Positions 9,910-19,347 of a stretch of DNA of 64,000 nt are shown here, in pieces. The DNA comes from Marvania coccoides (lineage: Eukaryota > Chlorophyta > Trebouxiophyceae > Chlorellales > Chlorellaceae): positions 2,418,001 to 2,482,000 of the forward strand of contig OY978097.1 of the NCBI GenBank assembly GCA_963854735.1, read 5' to 3'. The notes under the pieces were generated by a model. That model saw nothing but the letters and a program-made list of their open reading frames with translations, made no database searches and was not told the DNA's origin. Position 1 is the stretch's first letter. Every line of letters begins with the position of its first letter. A program made the translations under genes and the position numbers.

Positions 9910-12900
9910 TTACTGAACCCAGAGCTTGGCGTGCACCCCGCTTGGGCTGCCGCTGAGTTTGCTGCGAGAGCCGGCAATGATGAGCGGCACCGCAAGAAGC
10001 GGGCGCAGCTCCAGGGGCATGTTCAGCGGCTGAACGCCGTCGCAGTTGACCAGAGCGTCGAAATTTTCAACGTCGTCATACTTGGGCAGCAGAAACTCGG
10101 CGGAGAGTTTCTTCCTTAAGGTGGCCGAGTCCACCGGCTGCAGCTCCAGCTTCCTGAGGGTGGTGGCAATATGAATAAATCAATGAACCGTCTTATCGAT
10201 TAAGCTGACCACAAAATTCGTCTAATAAAAGGTAGGAACCGCGTCTTTAAGGGTAAACCCAAACTCACATTTCTTCGGCGGTCCACGTGGCAGCCATCGC
10301 CGGCCCTCCACCCGCCAGCATTCGTTCCACGTGCACCCGCACTTCGATGCCCAGCGACGGCACAAACACGTCGAAGAAAGCAGACCCGCCCAGCCCCACA
10401 ATCACCCCTCGGTACGCCCCAGGCCGCCTCAGCAGCAGCGACGCCAGGTACAGCTTCAGAGCGCCGTCCTGCACCGCCTTTGCAGCGGTCTTGCGCTGGT
10501 TGGCGTGCTCCGAGACGAAGCTGATCTCGTCTCCAGGGGCCAGCACCGCAATGGCACCCTCCTCGCCCAAGCCCTGTTGCTCAAGGGCGGCTGCCAGGAG
10601 CCGGTGCACCACCACGTCTGGGTACCTCCTGATGGGCGACGTGAAGTGGGTGTAGTGCCTGAACAAAGAAAAATGAACACATGAAGCGAGGAAATAGGAT
10701 TGAATGATTCTGAAGAAGGGAAATTAGCCGGTGGCATTCTCTTTTGCAAAGCTTACCCGACGGCCAGCGCATAGTGCCTCCAATCGCAGGGCTCTGGTTC
10801 GTCGCCCGTGCAAAAGTACTGCGCGTTCTGCATTGGCCGCGTGCACAGCAGCGTCACCGCGTCGGCAATCTCAGAGGGAACACTGCTGCGCAGGGCAGAC
10901 AGGGTGGCCTGCAGCGCGCCAGCGCAGGAGACGTCCAACGGAGGGGCAGCAGGCAGCAGGCGGGCTACGGTGCCCGCCATTTCCATCACTTTTGACGCAT
11001 TCCTGCAGTAAATTTAGAAAAAACATTTTTCAAAAATCGCATAAGAGGGGAGGCGAAAAGGAAACAGTCGTTATAGTTTCTGTTTAAACTGCTGGTAAGG
11101 CGATTCAACCAGTAATTCACATGCGCGCGAAAAGCTCGTTAATTTTAAATTCAAATGAGCTGACTTACGGCGGCGGGTGGCGGCGCAAGAGGGCACGGTC
11201 GGGAAAGGCCTCCGCGATGATGCGCGCTGCGCTCATGTTGGCCGCCAGCATGAACTCTTCCACCAGGCTGTTGGCGTCCTGGCGCTGGTACACCCCATAC
11301 CCTGCGGGCTTCCCTTCCTCGTCCAACTCAAAAAACAGCCGAGCGTTGTCCAGCCGCAGGGCGCCGTCCTCAGCGAAGCGGCGGTGCCGCATGGAAGAAG
11401 CCACCGCGTGCAGCTGCAGCGCGTCGTTTGCGACCTGCGGCCATGTGTGGCCGCCGTGCAGCGTGATCTCTGGCAAAGGTTGCTGGGCGGCGGTGGGGTC
11501 TTCCCCGCGGGCGCTGGCTTCGATGATCGCCTGCACCTGAGGGTAGGACAGCTTGGCGCAGGAGTTGATGATGGAGCGCCCAAACCAAGTGGACCTGGCA
11601 ATGCGAGGGCAAACAGCAAACGGAGCGTTGGTTTCGTTTCCCTGCTATCTATAGCATGACAAGATTCTAATAGATTATTCAAGGGCATTTTTTTTTATTA
11701 AACCCGATTTATTCAACAAGCAACTCACTGAATGCGTCCCTCCTTTGTCATTTCCCACACGATGCTGAACGCAAGGCGATCCACCCCAGCATTCAGCGAG
11801 CAGAGCTCCTCGCACAGCAGGCGCGGCAGCATGGGGATCACGCGGTCCACCAGGTAGGTGGAGGTCGACCGCTGCTTCGCTTCGGCGTCCAGCGCAGTGC
11901 TGGGCCTCACAAAATGAGAAACGTCGGCGATGTGCACGCCAATGCGCAGCAGCCCGCTGCCAGGGAGCTCCTCCACCGACAGCGCGTCGTCTAGATCGCG
12001 GGCGGTGGGCGGGTCGATGGAGAAAATGCGCCAGGAGCGGAGGTCTCGGCGAGCAGCAACGTCGGCAGGGCCGGCCGCCCAGGGAGTGGGCGGCAGGCAG
12101 GCCAGCACCTGATTTGGCAACAGTGAAATATTAAAAAATACGGAAAGAGAATAATTAAATACGAAAGAAAAGGGGAAAAAACACCCAAAACACAGTAAAA
12201 CTTCAAATTTTATTTCTTTTTAATGATTTAATATTCTCACCTCTGGAGTGAACTTGTCGTCGTCGTGGACGCCCTCTTGCGCCAGCAGCGCCGCCACCTC
12301 GGGCTGCAGCTCCCCCGCCTTGCCCACCAGACCCGTCACCGCTGCCGCTGGACCGGCCCCTCCGCTCTCCCACCGAGTGAACTCAGCCACCACCAGGCTG
12401 CGTGGGGCGCCATCAGGGCGGGCCGCCTCCTCCAGCAGCGCCTCGCGCAGCGCGGGGGGCACCGCAGAGGGCTTGACGGTGGCCCGCGGCAGCCGAGCGT
12501 CTTTAGGCATTAATGACAGGTGGCGGCCGTACATCCGCAGCACGCCCACCACGCTCCTGCGACGTGGCGAAGGCGCCACCACCGCCACCACCTCCCCCGT
12601 GGGCCTCCACCCCTCCATCCCCCCCTGCAGCAGCGCCATGATCGCCGCCACTGCCTCCTCTTTAGACGCAGCGGACGCCCACGGCGCCGCCTCCGCGGCC
12701 TGTGCCGCTGCTGTGGAAGAGGTGGCTTGAGGGGGGGTGGAGATTGCCGTCTGCTGCAGCTGCTTGCTCAGGAATGCCACGTAGCCCAGATCAGCATTTT
12801 CGTCGAGACCACCGCTGTCTTCCTCTTCCTCTCCCTCGCCCGCATCTTCCTCCATTGAGGTCACTGGCAGCTCGCCGCCGCTGGGCGAAGGAATCAGCGC

Positions 12901-13728
12901 CGGCGCGACCACCAGCTCGTCCTCCTCCTCCTCTTCTGCTTCCTCCCCCTCAGCTGCTGCCTCCGAAGGGCATGCAATCGCATCAGCACGCCCTTCTGCT
13001 GCTCCCTGCGGAGTGAATGGCAGGGGTTTGCCGCTGCTGGGACCACCAGGAGTGGCCAGCACGCCATGCCGCGTCTCTCTGCCACCGCCCTGCCCCCTGC
13101 TCCCGCGCTTTTCGTGCCACCGGGAGGGCGCCAAAATTTTGATTGCAACCTCGTCGCCTTCGATCGCCCTGTTTTGAAATTTGACTCCGGGGATGAACAC
13201 GTCGTGCGGCAGACCAGGCACCGTGCAGAAGCCCTGCGCGCGGTCGGCGGGGTTGCAGCGGAACCTGGCTGCAAACAGGGTGCCCCGCTCCATGCAGGCT
13301 GCCACCGTCTCAGGGTCCCAGTGCTCCTCCCACGCGATGGCCGCGTCCTCCCTGGGCCTGCGAGTCTTTGAAGTGCGCGAAGTACCACCACCACCACCGC
13401 CGCCATCCCGAGAGGGCTTGCTGGAGGGGCGACTGCTTGAGCTTCCGCTTGCGTAGAATTTAGCCGCTGCGTTCTTGGGCTGCTGCGGCTTCTTGCCGCG
13501 GTTCTGCCGCGCGGGGGTCTTCTCGGCGGTCGCGATGGGCGGCGTTGGCTCTGTTGCGGCGCCGTTGGCTGGCGCAGAAGCGGCAGGGCGCCGTTGCCCT
13601 CGAGGACGGCGACGAGGCTTGTTCTCAGCGCTGCTGTCTTGAGCTGGCGATACAGCAGCGGTTTGTGGCGTGTTAAATGCGAAGCCAAGCCCTGGGGGAG
13701 GCGGAATGGCGTTTTTTCGTCGATCCAT
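9910..13728 (-). CDS. DIS3L2: RNase II/R-family 3'-5' exoribonuclease, DIS3L2 type
   Basis: Six exons on the minus strand: 13728-12241, 12108-11729, 11594-11169, 11002-10757, 10658-10269, 10153-9910; 1057 aa. After a low-complexity basic N-terminus (Pro/Ala/Arg, a Gly run) come cold-shock-like segments ([31 protein letters not shown]) split by an acidic Glu-rich insert. The RNB domain has [15 protein letters not shown], with the full set of catalytic Asp, then HIADVSHFV and [20 protein letters not shown]. The C-terminus is S1-like. There is no PIN domain, so it is not DIS3/Rrp44. DIS3L2 (SOV in Arabidopsis) degrades uridylated RNAs in the cytoplasm without the exosome. All junctions close in phase; several codons are split. 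Confidence 0.9.
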
Positions 13729-14398
13729 GGTTTGATCGTTTCGTTTTTTTTTTTTTTTTACAAGTTAATTAACTGATGCGTGAGCATATGCTGTCTACTG
13801 TGAATTCTTATCAATGTACCGAGTTTATGAGGAGGTAGGAATGAAGATTAGAATTACCCAAGTTTGGGGAGGAAGAAAAAAAACAAAAAAAAATACCCCT
13901 CTTTCAGAAGAGAATATGTAACGCAGTGACACTTAGATTATTTAATTGATTTATTTGAGGGGTGTAGAGGAGCCAACAGTGCAATTTGTTTTGAACGGAG
14001 CTCTCATGAAAAGTGTCTCGCAAAACGAAGGAAGTAAAGGATTCGAGGCCCCGCCCGGCATCCAACAACTATTTTATGCCATCTGTAGCCAATGAAGTGC
14101 AATGCAACTGATTTGGTGGCCCTTTACTAGGCGTTGCAGTTGTGATCCACTGTCAGTTGACAAAAAGCTTGCACTCCAGGCGTAAAAAGGGGCTACATAA
14201 TGGTCGGCCGACGTTCTTCACTTTGAATTGAATGCAACTGAATAAATTGCATATTAAACAAATGAAATATGCCGTACTTTGGCAATAAACATATTGAAAA
14301 TGAACAATTGAGAGACGAAAAGTGTAGGAAAATATCAGTTTTAATGAGTATTCATTCATTTATTATCAGCGTACACCAGTAGAACAGCAAGCTTGCAC
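13729..14398. other. Spacer, no gene seen
   Basis: AT-rich spacer upstream of the DIS3L2-type gene. It holds an A/T homopolymer at about 13743-13758 and an A-rich run near 13877-13893. No splice-compatible coding block or repeat was recognised. Confidence 0.5.
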
Positions 14399-14941
14399 TC
14401 AAATAGATGGCAGGGCGGTGGTCACTGCCACGAAGCGCCGGAATTCATCCATATCTGGGCAGGGCTCCAGCTTGTGGCTGAGCAAAGTCTGTCTGATGCA
14501 CCGCAGCCTTGATCTAGCATCATTGCCCCGCATTTCTCGCCACGCACGTAGCTGAGTGAGGGTCCCGTCACACCCGACGCCATCTCTCCTCTCTCCCCGT
14601 AAGAAGAAGCTACAGCCAGGGCTTGGCCCTCCAACTATTCTCCTCATTTCCCCCCATCTCCTCTTCTGCACGGCAGCATAAAAAAAAACAGTTTTAGAGG
14701 TGGGAAAATGAGCAATGGCGTTGACGGGGTAGCCTGTTTCAAAAGGCTGCAGTATCCAGACATTTTTTTTCATAGACTTTTCCTAAGCACCATGCTTAAA
14801 TATATATAATAGGCACACTCCAACCCAAAAATGTTATGAACGCAGCCTTTCACCTTCACATCTTGGATTACCATGCTGCTGTCCGGCCAGCCTCGCAGCG
14901 GTCAGCCGCTCTGCCAGGGTGCCAGAGTCGCTAGGGTCCAT
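14399..14941 (-). CDS. Possible small gene, unrecognised
   Basis: Two coding-like blocks face left. The first, 14941-14853, starts MDPSDSGTLAERLTAARLAG and is followed by possible donors. The second, about 14580-14399, follows a plausible CACTCAG acceptor and reads LRAWREMRGNDARSRLRCI, then LLSHKLEPCPDMDEFRRFV, ending TTALPSI. Between them is another acceptor (GTGCAG at ~14671) and a Glu-rich block, but I could not join the pieces in a unique phase. No family is recognised. Composition and signals suggest a real small protein of about 90-120 aa; the model is incomplete. Confidence 0.35.
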
Positions 14942-15607
14942 TTACGGAATTGTTCTGCAATACAAGTGAATAAACTTGCGTTGAAATGTTGAAAAAAGTT
15001 CTCATGAACTCGAAAAAAAGTGGGTTTTTAAATACCGCATTTCAGCGGCGGTTTTCGTCTTCTGAACATCCAGAGGGACCTATCAAATATTCCGAAACAC
15101 TAATACTGAATTGTTGTGGCCTATCCAGAAACTTGGGTTTTCATGTTCAAATCAAACAAAGTCGAACGAACCACGATGTTTATCGTGTTTAAGAAGCTCT
15201 CTCAGTTTCTTTTGATGATGTCTTCCCAGCCTCCAAATGAATTAACAAATAATGCAGTATCCAGAAAATTCGAAAAAGCTCCCGCGAAATCTCGCGGGAC
15301 CCTGCCCATTGTGCGCAACTCAGACGAGATAGGAACGTTAGCATATTGTGTTTTTAGAGCGTCAAGCATGAATCCATAAATTCCCCTAGCCTGCAGTTTA
15401 GCCCAAAGTTTATCCCCGCGGAACAGTTGTCGTACTTTTCCCGCCTTTTTTGAAGGTCAAAGTGGGAGGTTACCTCTATTTTTTTTCATTTTTTCATTTT
15501 TTTGATAGTATCTATCTATTTTGGTGAGATTCGAAGTATTTTTCGCTGCAGGGCGTCGTTTTCCAGCAGCTCGTCGTCCAGCTCGAACGCGCCCTCCGCT
15601 TTTTTTT

Positions 15608-15838
15608 GGTGCTGAGTTTTTGGTGTCAAGAAGGCCATGTCAGTATGGGTGGCTTGCTTTGAGTAGCTGCCCCACGCATTGAGAACGCACCAGCGCAGAG
15701 TTTTCGCTCGTTCGCCTGGTGTCTCCTCAATGGCAGCCATTTTTGTGGGCAGCGTGTCTGCTGTCTTTGCGAAATTCCACACTCATGGTGATTTTGTGAT
15801 CTTTTGCGGGCTGGTGGGGGCTGCAGCGTGGCTGGGAT
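15608..15838 (-). repeat. Repeat copy A (inverted relative to copy C)
   Basis: The reverse complement matches 16213-16447 at roughly 95% by eye, including the stretch around AAAATGGCTGCCATTGAGGA. It extends into a GC-rich edge with CCACCAGCCCGC. A frame in this copy is open, but copy C has a stop at the same place, so the conservation is at DNA level. Confidence 0.75.
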
Positions 15839-15881
15839 GGTGCGAATCAAGGAAATACTAGTTCGCAGGCGCCGCTGTGAA

Positions 15882-16140
15882 CGCACCGCCGGAGCGCCGG
15901 CTGCGCACCGTCCCAGCCACTCTTCAGCCTCCCACCAGCCCGCAAAAAAGCTTTAACGCCGCTGCTAGAATTGTTGAACTCCGTAAAGATGGCAAACACG
16001 CTCCCCAGCAAAATGGCTGCCATTGAGAAAGCAACAAGCGACTGGGCGAGAAATACGCGCCAGTGCGCTTGTATTGAAGACGTCTATTACTCAAAGCCAG
16101 CCACCCATACTGGCATGGCCTTCCTGACACCAAAAACTTG
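15882..16140 (+). repeat. Repeat copy B (diverged direct copy)
   Basis: Begins with a GC-rich box (CGCACCGCCGGAGCGCCGGC) shared exactly with 16189, then CCACCAGCCCGC and a diverged body sharing AAAATGGCTGCCATTGAG and CACCCATACTGGCATGGCC with copies A and C. Confidence 0.7.
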
Positions 16141-16188
16141 CAAAGCTTCCGCCACCGCCACAAAAAAAAGCAAAAAAAACGTCAACCC

Positions 16189-16447
16189 GCACCGCCGGAG
16201 CGCCGGCTGCGCAGCGGCCCAGCCACTCGTCAGCCTCCCACCAGCCCGCAAAAGATCACAAAATCACCATGAGTGTGGAATGTCGCAAAGACAGCAACCA
16301 CGCTGCCCACAAAAATGGCTGCCATTGAGGAGACACCAGGCGAATGAGCGAGAACTCTGCGCTGGTGCGTTCGCAATGCGTGGGGCAGCTACTCAAAGCC
16401 AGCCACCCATACTGGCATGGCCTTCTTGGCACAAAAAACTCAGCACC
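16189..16447 (+). repeat. Repeat copy C
   Basis: Same GC-rich box and order as copy B, with a body nearly identical to inverted copy A. B and C are in tandem direct orientation about 307 bp apart; A points the other way. Confidence 0.75.
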
Positions 16448-17074
16448 TCCGGCCGAGGGATGTAGAATTCCTTTTTGTACTTGTATTATATATAAAATAA
16501 TACAATAAAAAGTTAATATGATGTTGTAAAATCAAATGGATTGGCATGAGTCGGAACACAAAGGAATATAGATTGTACCGTCGGAAAAATATGTCTTTGA
16601 CATATAACAGCCTCGCCGCTCATAAAGTACACAATGCACCCCAGAATAAAATGCAGTAAGCCAGATATTCGCAGAATAGAAGCGCCTAAACTCGTGCGCC
16701 GCAACCTGGAGAGTGGGATGAATTTTTACAATTCAACTCGACCGCCCCCGCGGAGTCACTGAAACTGGGCCGTAATGGACCCACATCAGCAAGGGGATGA
16801 CCCAAATCGGAAGAACAACGAAGAAAAGTGCTGCACAGTTGTGACGGGTGGGAACAACGGCGCTGGGGACCACCGATGCTCCTGATGCACGCGCACGAAA
16901 TAAATAAATCAAGCAGCGACAACAGGGGCGAAAGCAGACTAATTTTCACGCCTGGCAGGTGGAAATTTCATATATACTCTGATTTTGTGTGGGCATGCAA
17001 AGTCCAGAATCCGAGTCGCCGTCATGCGAATAGCGTTATGAAAAATGTGGCCACGTTGGTGCTGGGGCTGCTGT

Positions 17075-17230
17075 GGGAAGCGCTGAAGAGGAGCACATCA
17101 AGATCTGCAGCAGGAGATGGCGGCCCATGATGAGATCCTGTCGGAGGTCCTGCGCTCGCCGGAGATGAAAAGTGGGGCAAGCTTCGACTTGAGAACGCGA
17201 GCGACTTTTTTCTTTTTAATGGAGGGCTAT
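17075..17230 (+). pseudogene. Coding-like relic, unidentified
   Basis: One frame reads DLQQEMAAHDEILSEVLRSP and an overlapping frame reads NVATLVLGLLWEALKR just upstream. A frameshift or lost intron would be needed to join them. No flanking exons were found. It may be a decayed gene fragment. Confidence 0.2.
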
Positions 17231-18098
17231 AACACGATAGAATGACAGCGCACTCAGGAGAAAACATCCGATGCAGACAGCATCATGCAAACTTTGACTG
17301 TCACCGTCAGCAAAAATATGTTCTATGGTGCATTTGTTTATAATTCAAAATATATGGCAAAGTGGGAGGTTACCTCTACCCCAATATCGCTTTTTTTTTT
17401 TTAGGTACAGAGGAGAAACTACATATGCAGCTTGACCTGGAGAAATTCTTCCATTTGTTCTCGAGGTCTCTCTCTTGCGATATCGCGGACTCGAACCGCG
17501 GGCCCCACTAAACAGCATATGCCAGTTGATGTATATTATGAATTTTCTGCAAAATAGACACCTCTCCCAAGCGTGCTCCCACTTAAATTCAACTGTGCAA
17601 ACCAATGTTTCAACGCTTTTCCCTCATACGCAGCTGTTGTAAAAAACAGAACACAAAAATAATGTTTTGCCGCCAAATTACTAGTATTGCATTTTCAAGA
17701 TCCCACTGACAATGTTCAATCAATGTGATGTTCTGCTGCGTTTGCGCTCATAGATACATTGTTGCGCCTGGTATTGCTTCCTTTCTCATTAAGAGACATG
17801 GAAGCAGGCCATTCCGGCCTGAAGCCGCGTGTTCCGTTCCTCAGATGGAATAGTGTGAAGACTCGGTGACAATTGATTTAAGGATTCGTTTGTCCTGTTT
17901 AGACCCCCCATTCTTGCAGAGATCCCCTTAACATTGTCACAAACTCACGATATAATAAAAATGCAGCAATTCATGCGCTTGCGAACGACTTTTTATCATC
18001 CTCGAAAAAGACCGAGCTGGTGTTTGAATCGGAATCTGTTTAACCGGTATTTGCGCTAAACCGGTATGGTTTGGCGAGAATCAACAGCGCAAATGGGG

Positions 18099-18127
18099 TT
18101 TTAGGGTAAACCCTAAACCCTAAACCG
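18099..18127. repeat. Interstitial telomeric motif, head-to-head
   Basis: One TTTTAGGG unit is directly followed by TAAACCCTAAACCCTAAACC on the same strand: plant-type telomere units of opposite orientation abutting at ~18106. Confidence 0.8.
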
Positions 18128-18465
18128 ACCTTTTCCCCGCCGGAGGCGGAGCCAGTGAGGGCTGGGGACAATAGGCCGCCCTGCGGGTCACCAGAGCTTC
18201 CTCCAGGCTCATGGGTGTCCTATCTGACTCTGACGTTGTGGCTTCTAAAATTCACCAGAGAGAGGGCTTCAAAGAGAGAGGGCTTGGTTTTGGGCGCAAA
18301 AAGGGGGGGCTCCTTTTTGAAATATGAGAAAGGGAACCTCGCATTGTTGAATAGTTAACGTTAAATAATTAGAGTAGAATACCCAATTTAACACATATAT
18401 TAATGGGGCAAACAACTCTCAATTTCGCTCTATAATAACAACTGCATCTGTTTGTACATACTGGG

Positions 18466-18587
18466 GAGATAATACTTATAAAAGGCCCGGCCAGGGCAAC
18501 TATTTAGAACCAGACGCACACCATCATACAACAACGAAGAATTTTAAGACCTCTCTACTCTACTTTAGAACAATTCCTTTTCATACT
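18466..18587 (+). repeat. Direct repeat, copy 1
   Basis: About 120 bp matching 18636-18766, sharing GGCCCGGCCAGGGCAACTAT, a CACACCA...ACAACAAC block and ATTCCTTTTCATAC with small indels. Confidence 0.7.
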
Positions 18588-18635
18588 GTAGGTAAATTCT
18601 AAAACAAGTCGAGTGCATTGGGACGGGGGGAGAGG

Positions 18636-18766
18636 GAGACAATACTTTTATCAGGCCCGGCCAGGGCAACTATTTAAAACCTCAAGCACACCACCTACAA
18701 CAACAGAAAATATTTTAAGATTTTAAGACACCTCTACTTTACTTTAGAATGATTCCTTTTCATACC
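18636..18766 (+). repeat. Direct repeat, copy 2
   Basis: Second copy of the 18466-18587 unit, offset about 170 bp, with an 8-bp partial internal duplication (ATTTTAAG twice). Confidence 0.7.
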
Positions 18767-18934
18767 TATAATGTCGCCACATTGTAATGCCACTTTCTTC
18801 ACATGCCCATTGTGCCCCGAGGATTATTAACCTCGGCGGAGAGTCCCTCCCAGGGGGGGTGTTACGCAATCACACTCGTAATTTTAAATTTTGATTCAAG
18901 TGACGAGTCCTCATACTATAGGCAACGCCACAAT

Positions 18935-19126
18935 CTACAGAAGAATTTGAATCGGTCTTTGATTGTGGTACACTCGATAAGTGACTGGACGAGGGAAACC
19001 TTTTTGAGTAGGAACCGTGCACCTACTATAGGCGTCCTCCCCCTTGGGTCTCTTTAAATCTTATTTTTGTTGAGAAATAAGACTGAGCTTAATTATCCTT
19101 GGTGCTTATCGGGCATATGAAAAAAA
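18935..19126 (+). repeat. Dispersed repeat, copy 1 (transposon-like)
   Basis: About 190 bp matching 38134-38324 at roughly 90%. It starts CTACAGAAGAATTTGAATCG and ends GGGCATATGAAAAAA. Upstream is a purine-rich tract then TGTTACG (~18856-18870), as at the 5' edge of a copia-type LTR, but no paired LTR was found. Confidence 0.75.
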
Positions 19127-19347
19127 GTGACGTGTTTTCCTAGTGTCTCGGAATCGTGAGAAATATCGTGTACTATTTGGGGGGTGATTGGGCGCAGGAG
19201 CTAGTAGTCTGCTCTTTTCTCTTAACCAAACTTCCCCCAAAACCACACAAAACTAAACAGGCTAGTGCTTGGTCGTGTTGTTGTGAATTCCCAGACCCAT
19301 CCTGCCGCCGCTCGATCTCCCAGGGGCACTCCCTCATGCTGACCAAT

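Larger units (their letters stand above)
14942..18092. other. Gene-poor spacer with repeats
   Basis: No convincing gene. It contains a repeat family at 15608-16447, a 21-bp sequence present at 15458-15478 and again at 17358-17378, a T-arm-like hairpin at 17484-17500, and a coding-like relic near 17075-17230. The rest is AT-rich with short meaningless frames. Confidence 0.6.

Noticed and set aside
15971..16465. 164-aa open frame on + through repeat copies B and C
   Set aside because: It runs across repeat boundaries, and the frame conserved between copies is broken in copy C; treated as repeat DNA.
17470..17560. tRNA gene on the minus strand
   Set aside because: Only the T-arm is convincing; acceptor, D- and anticodon arms cannot be drawn.
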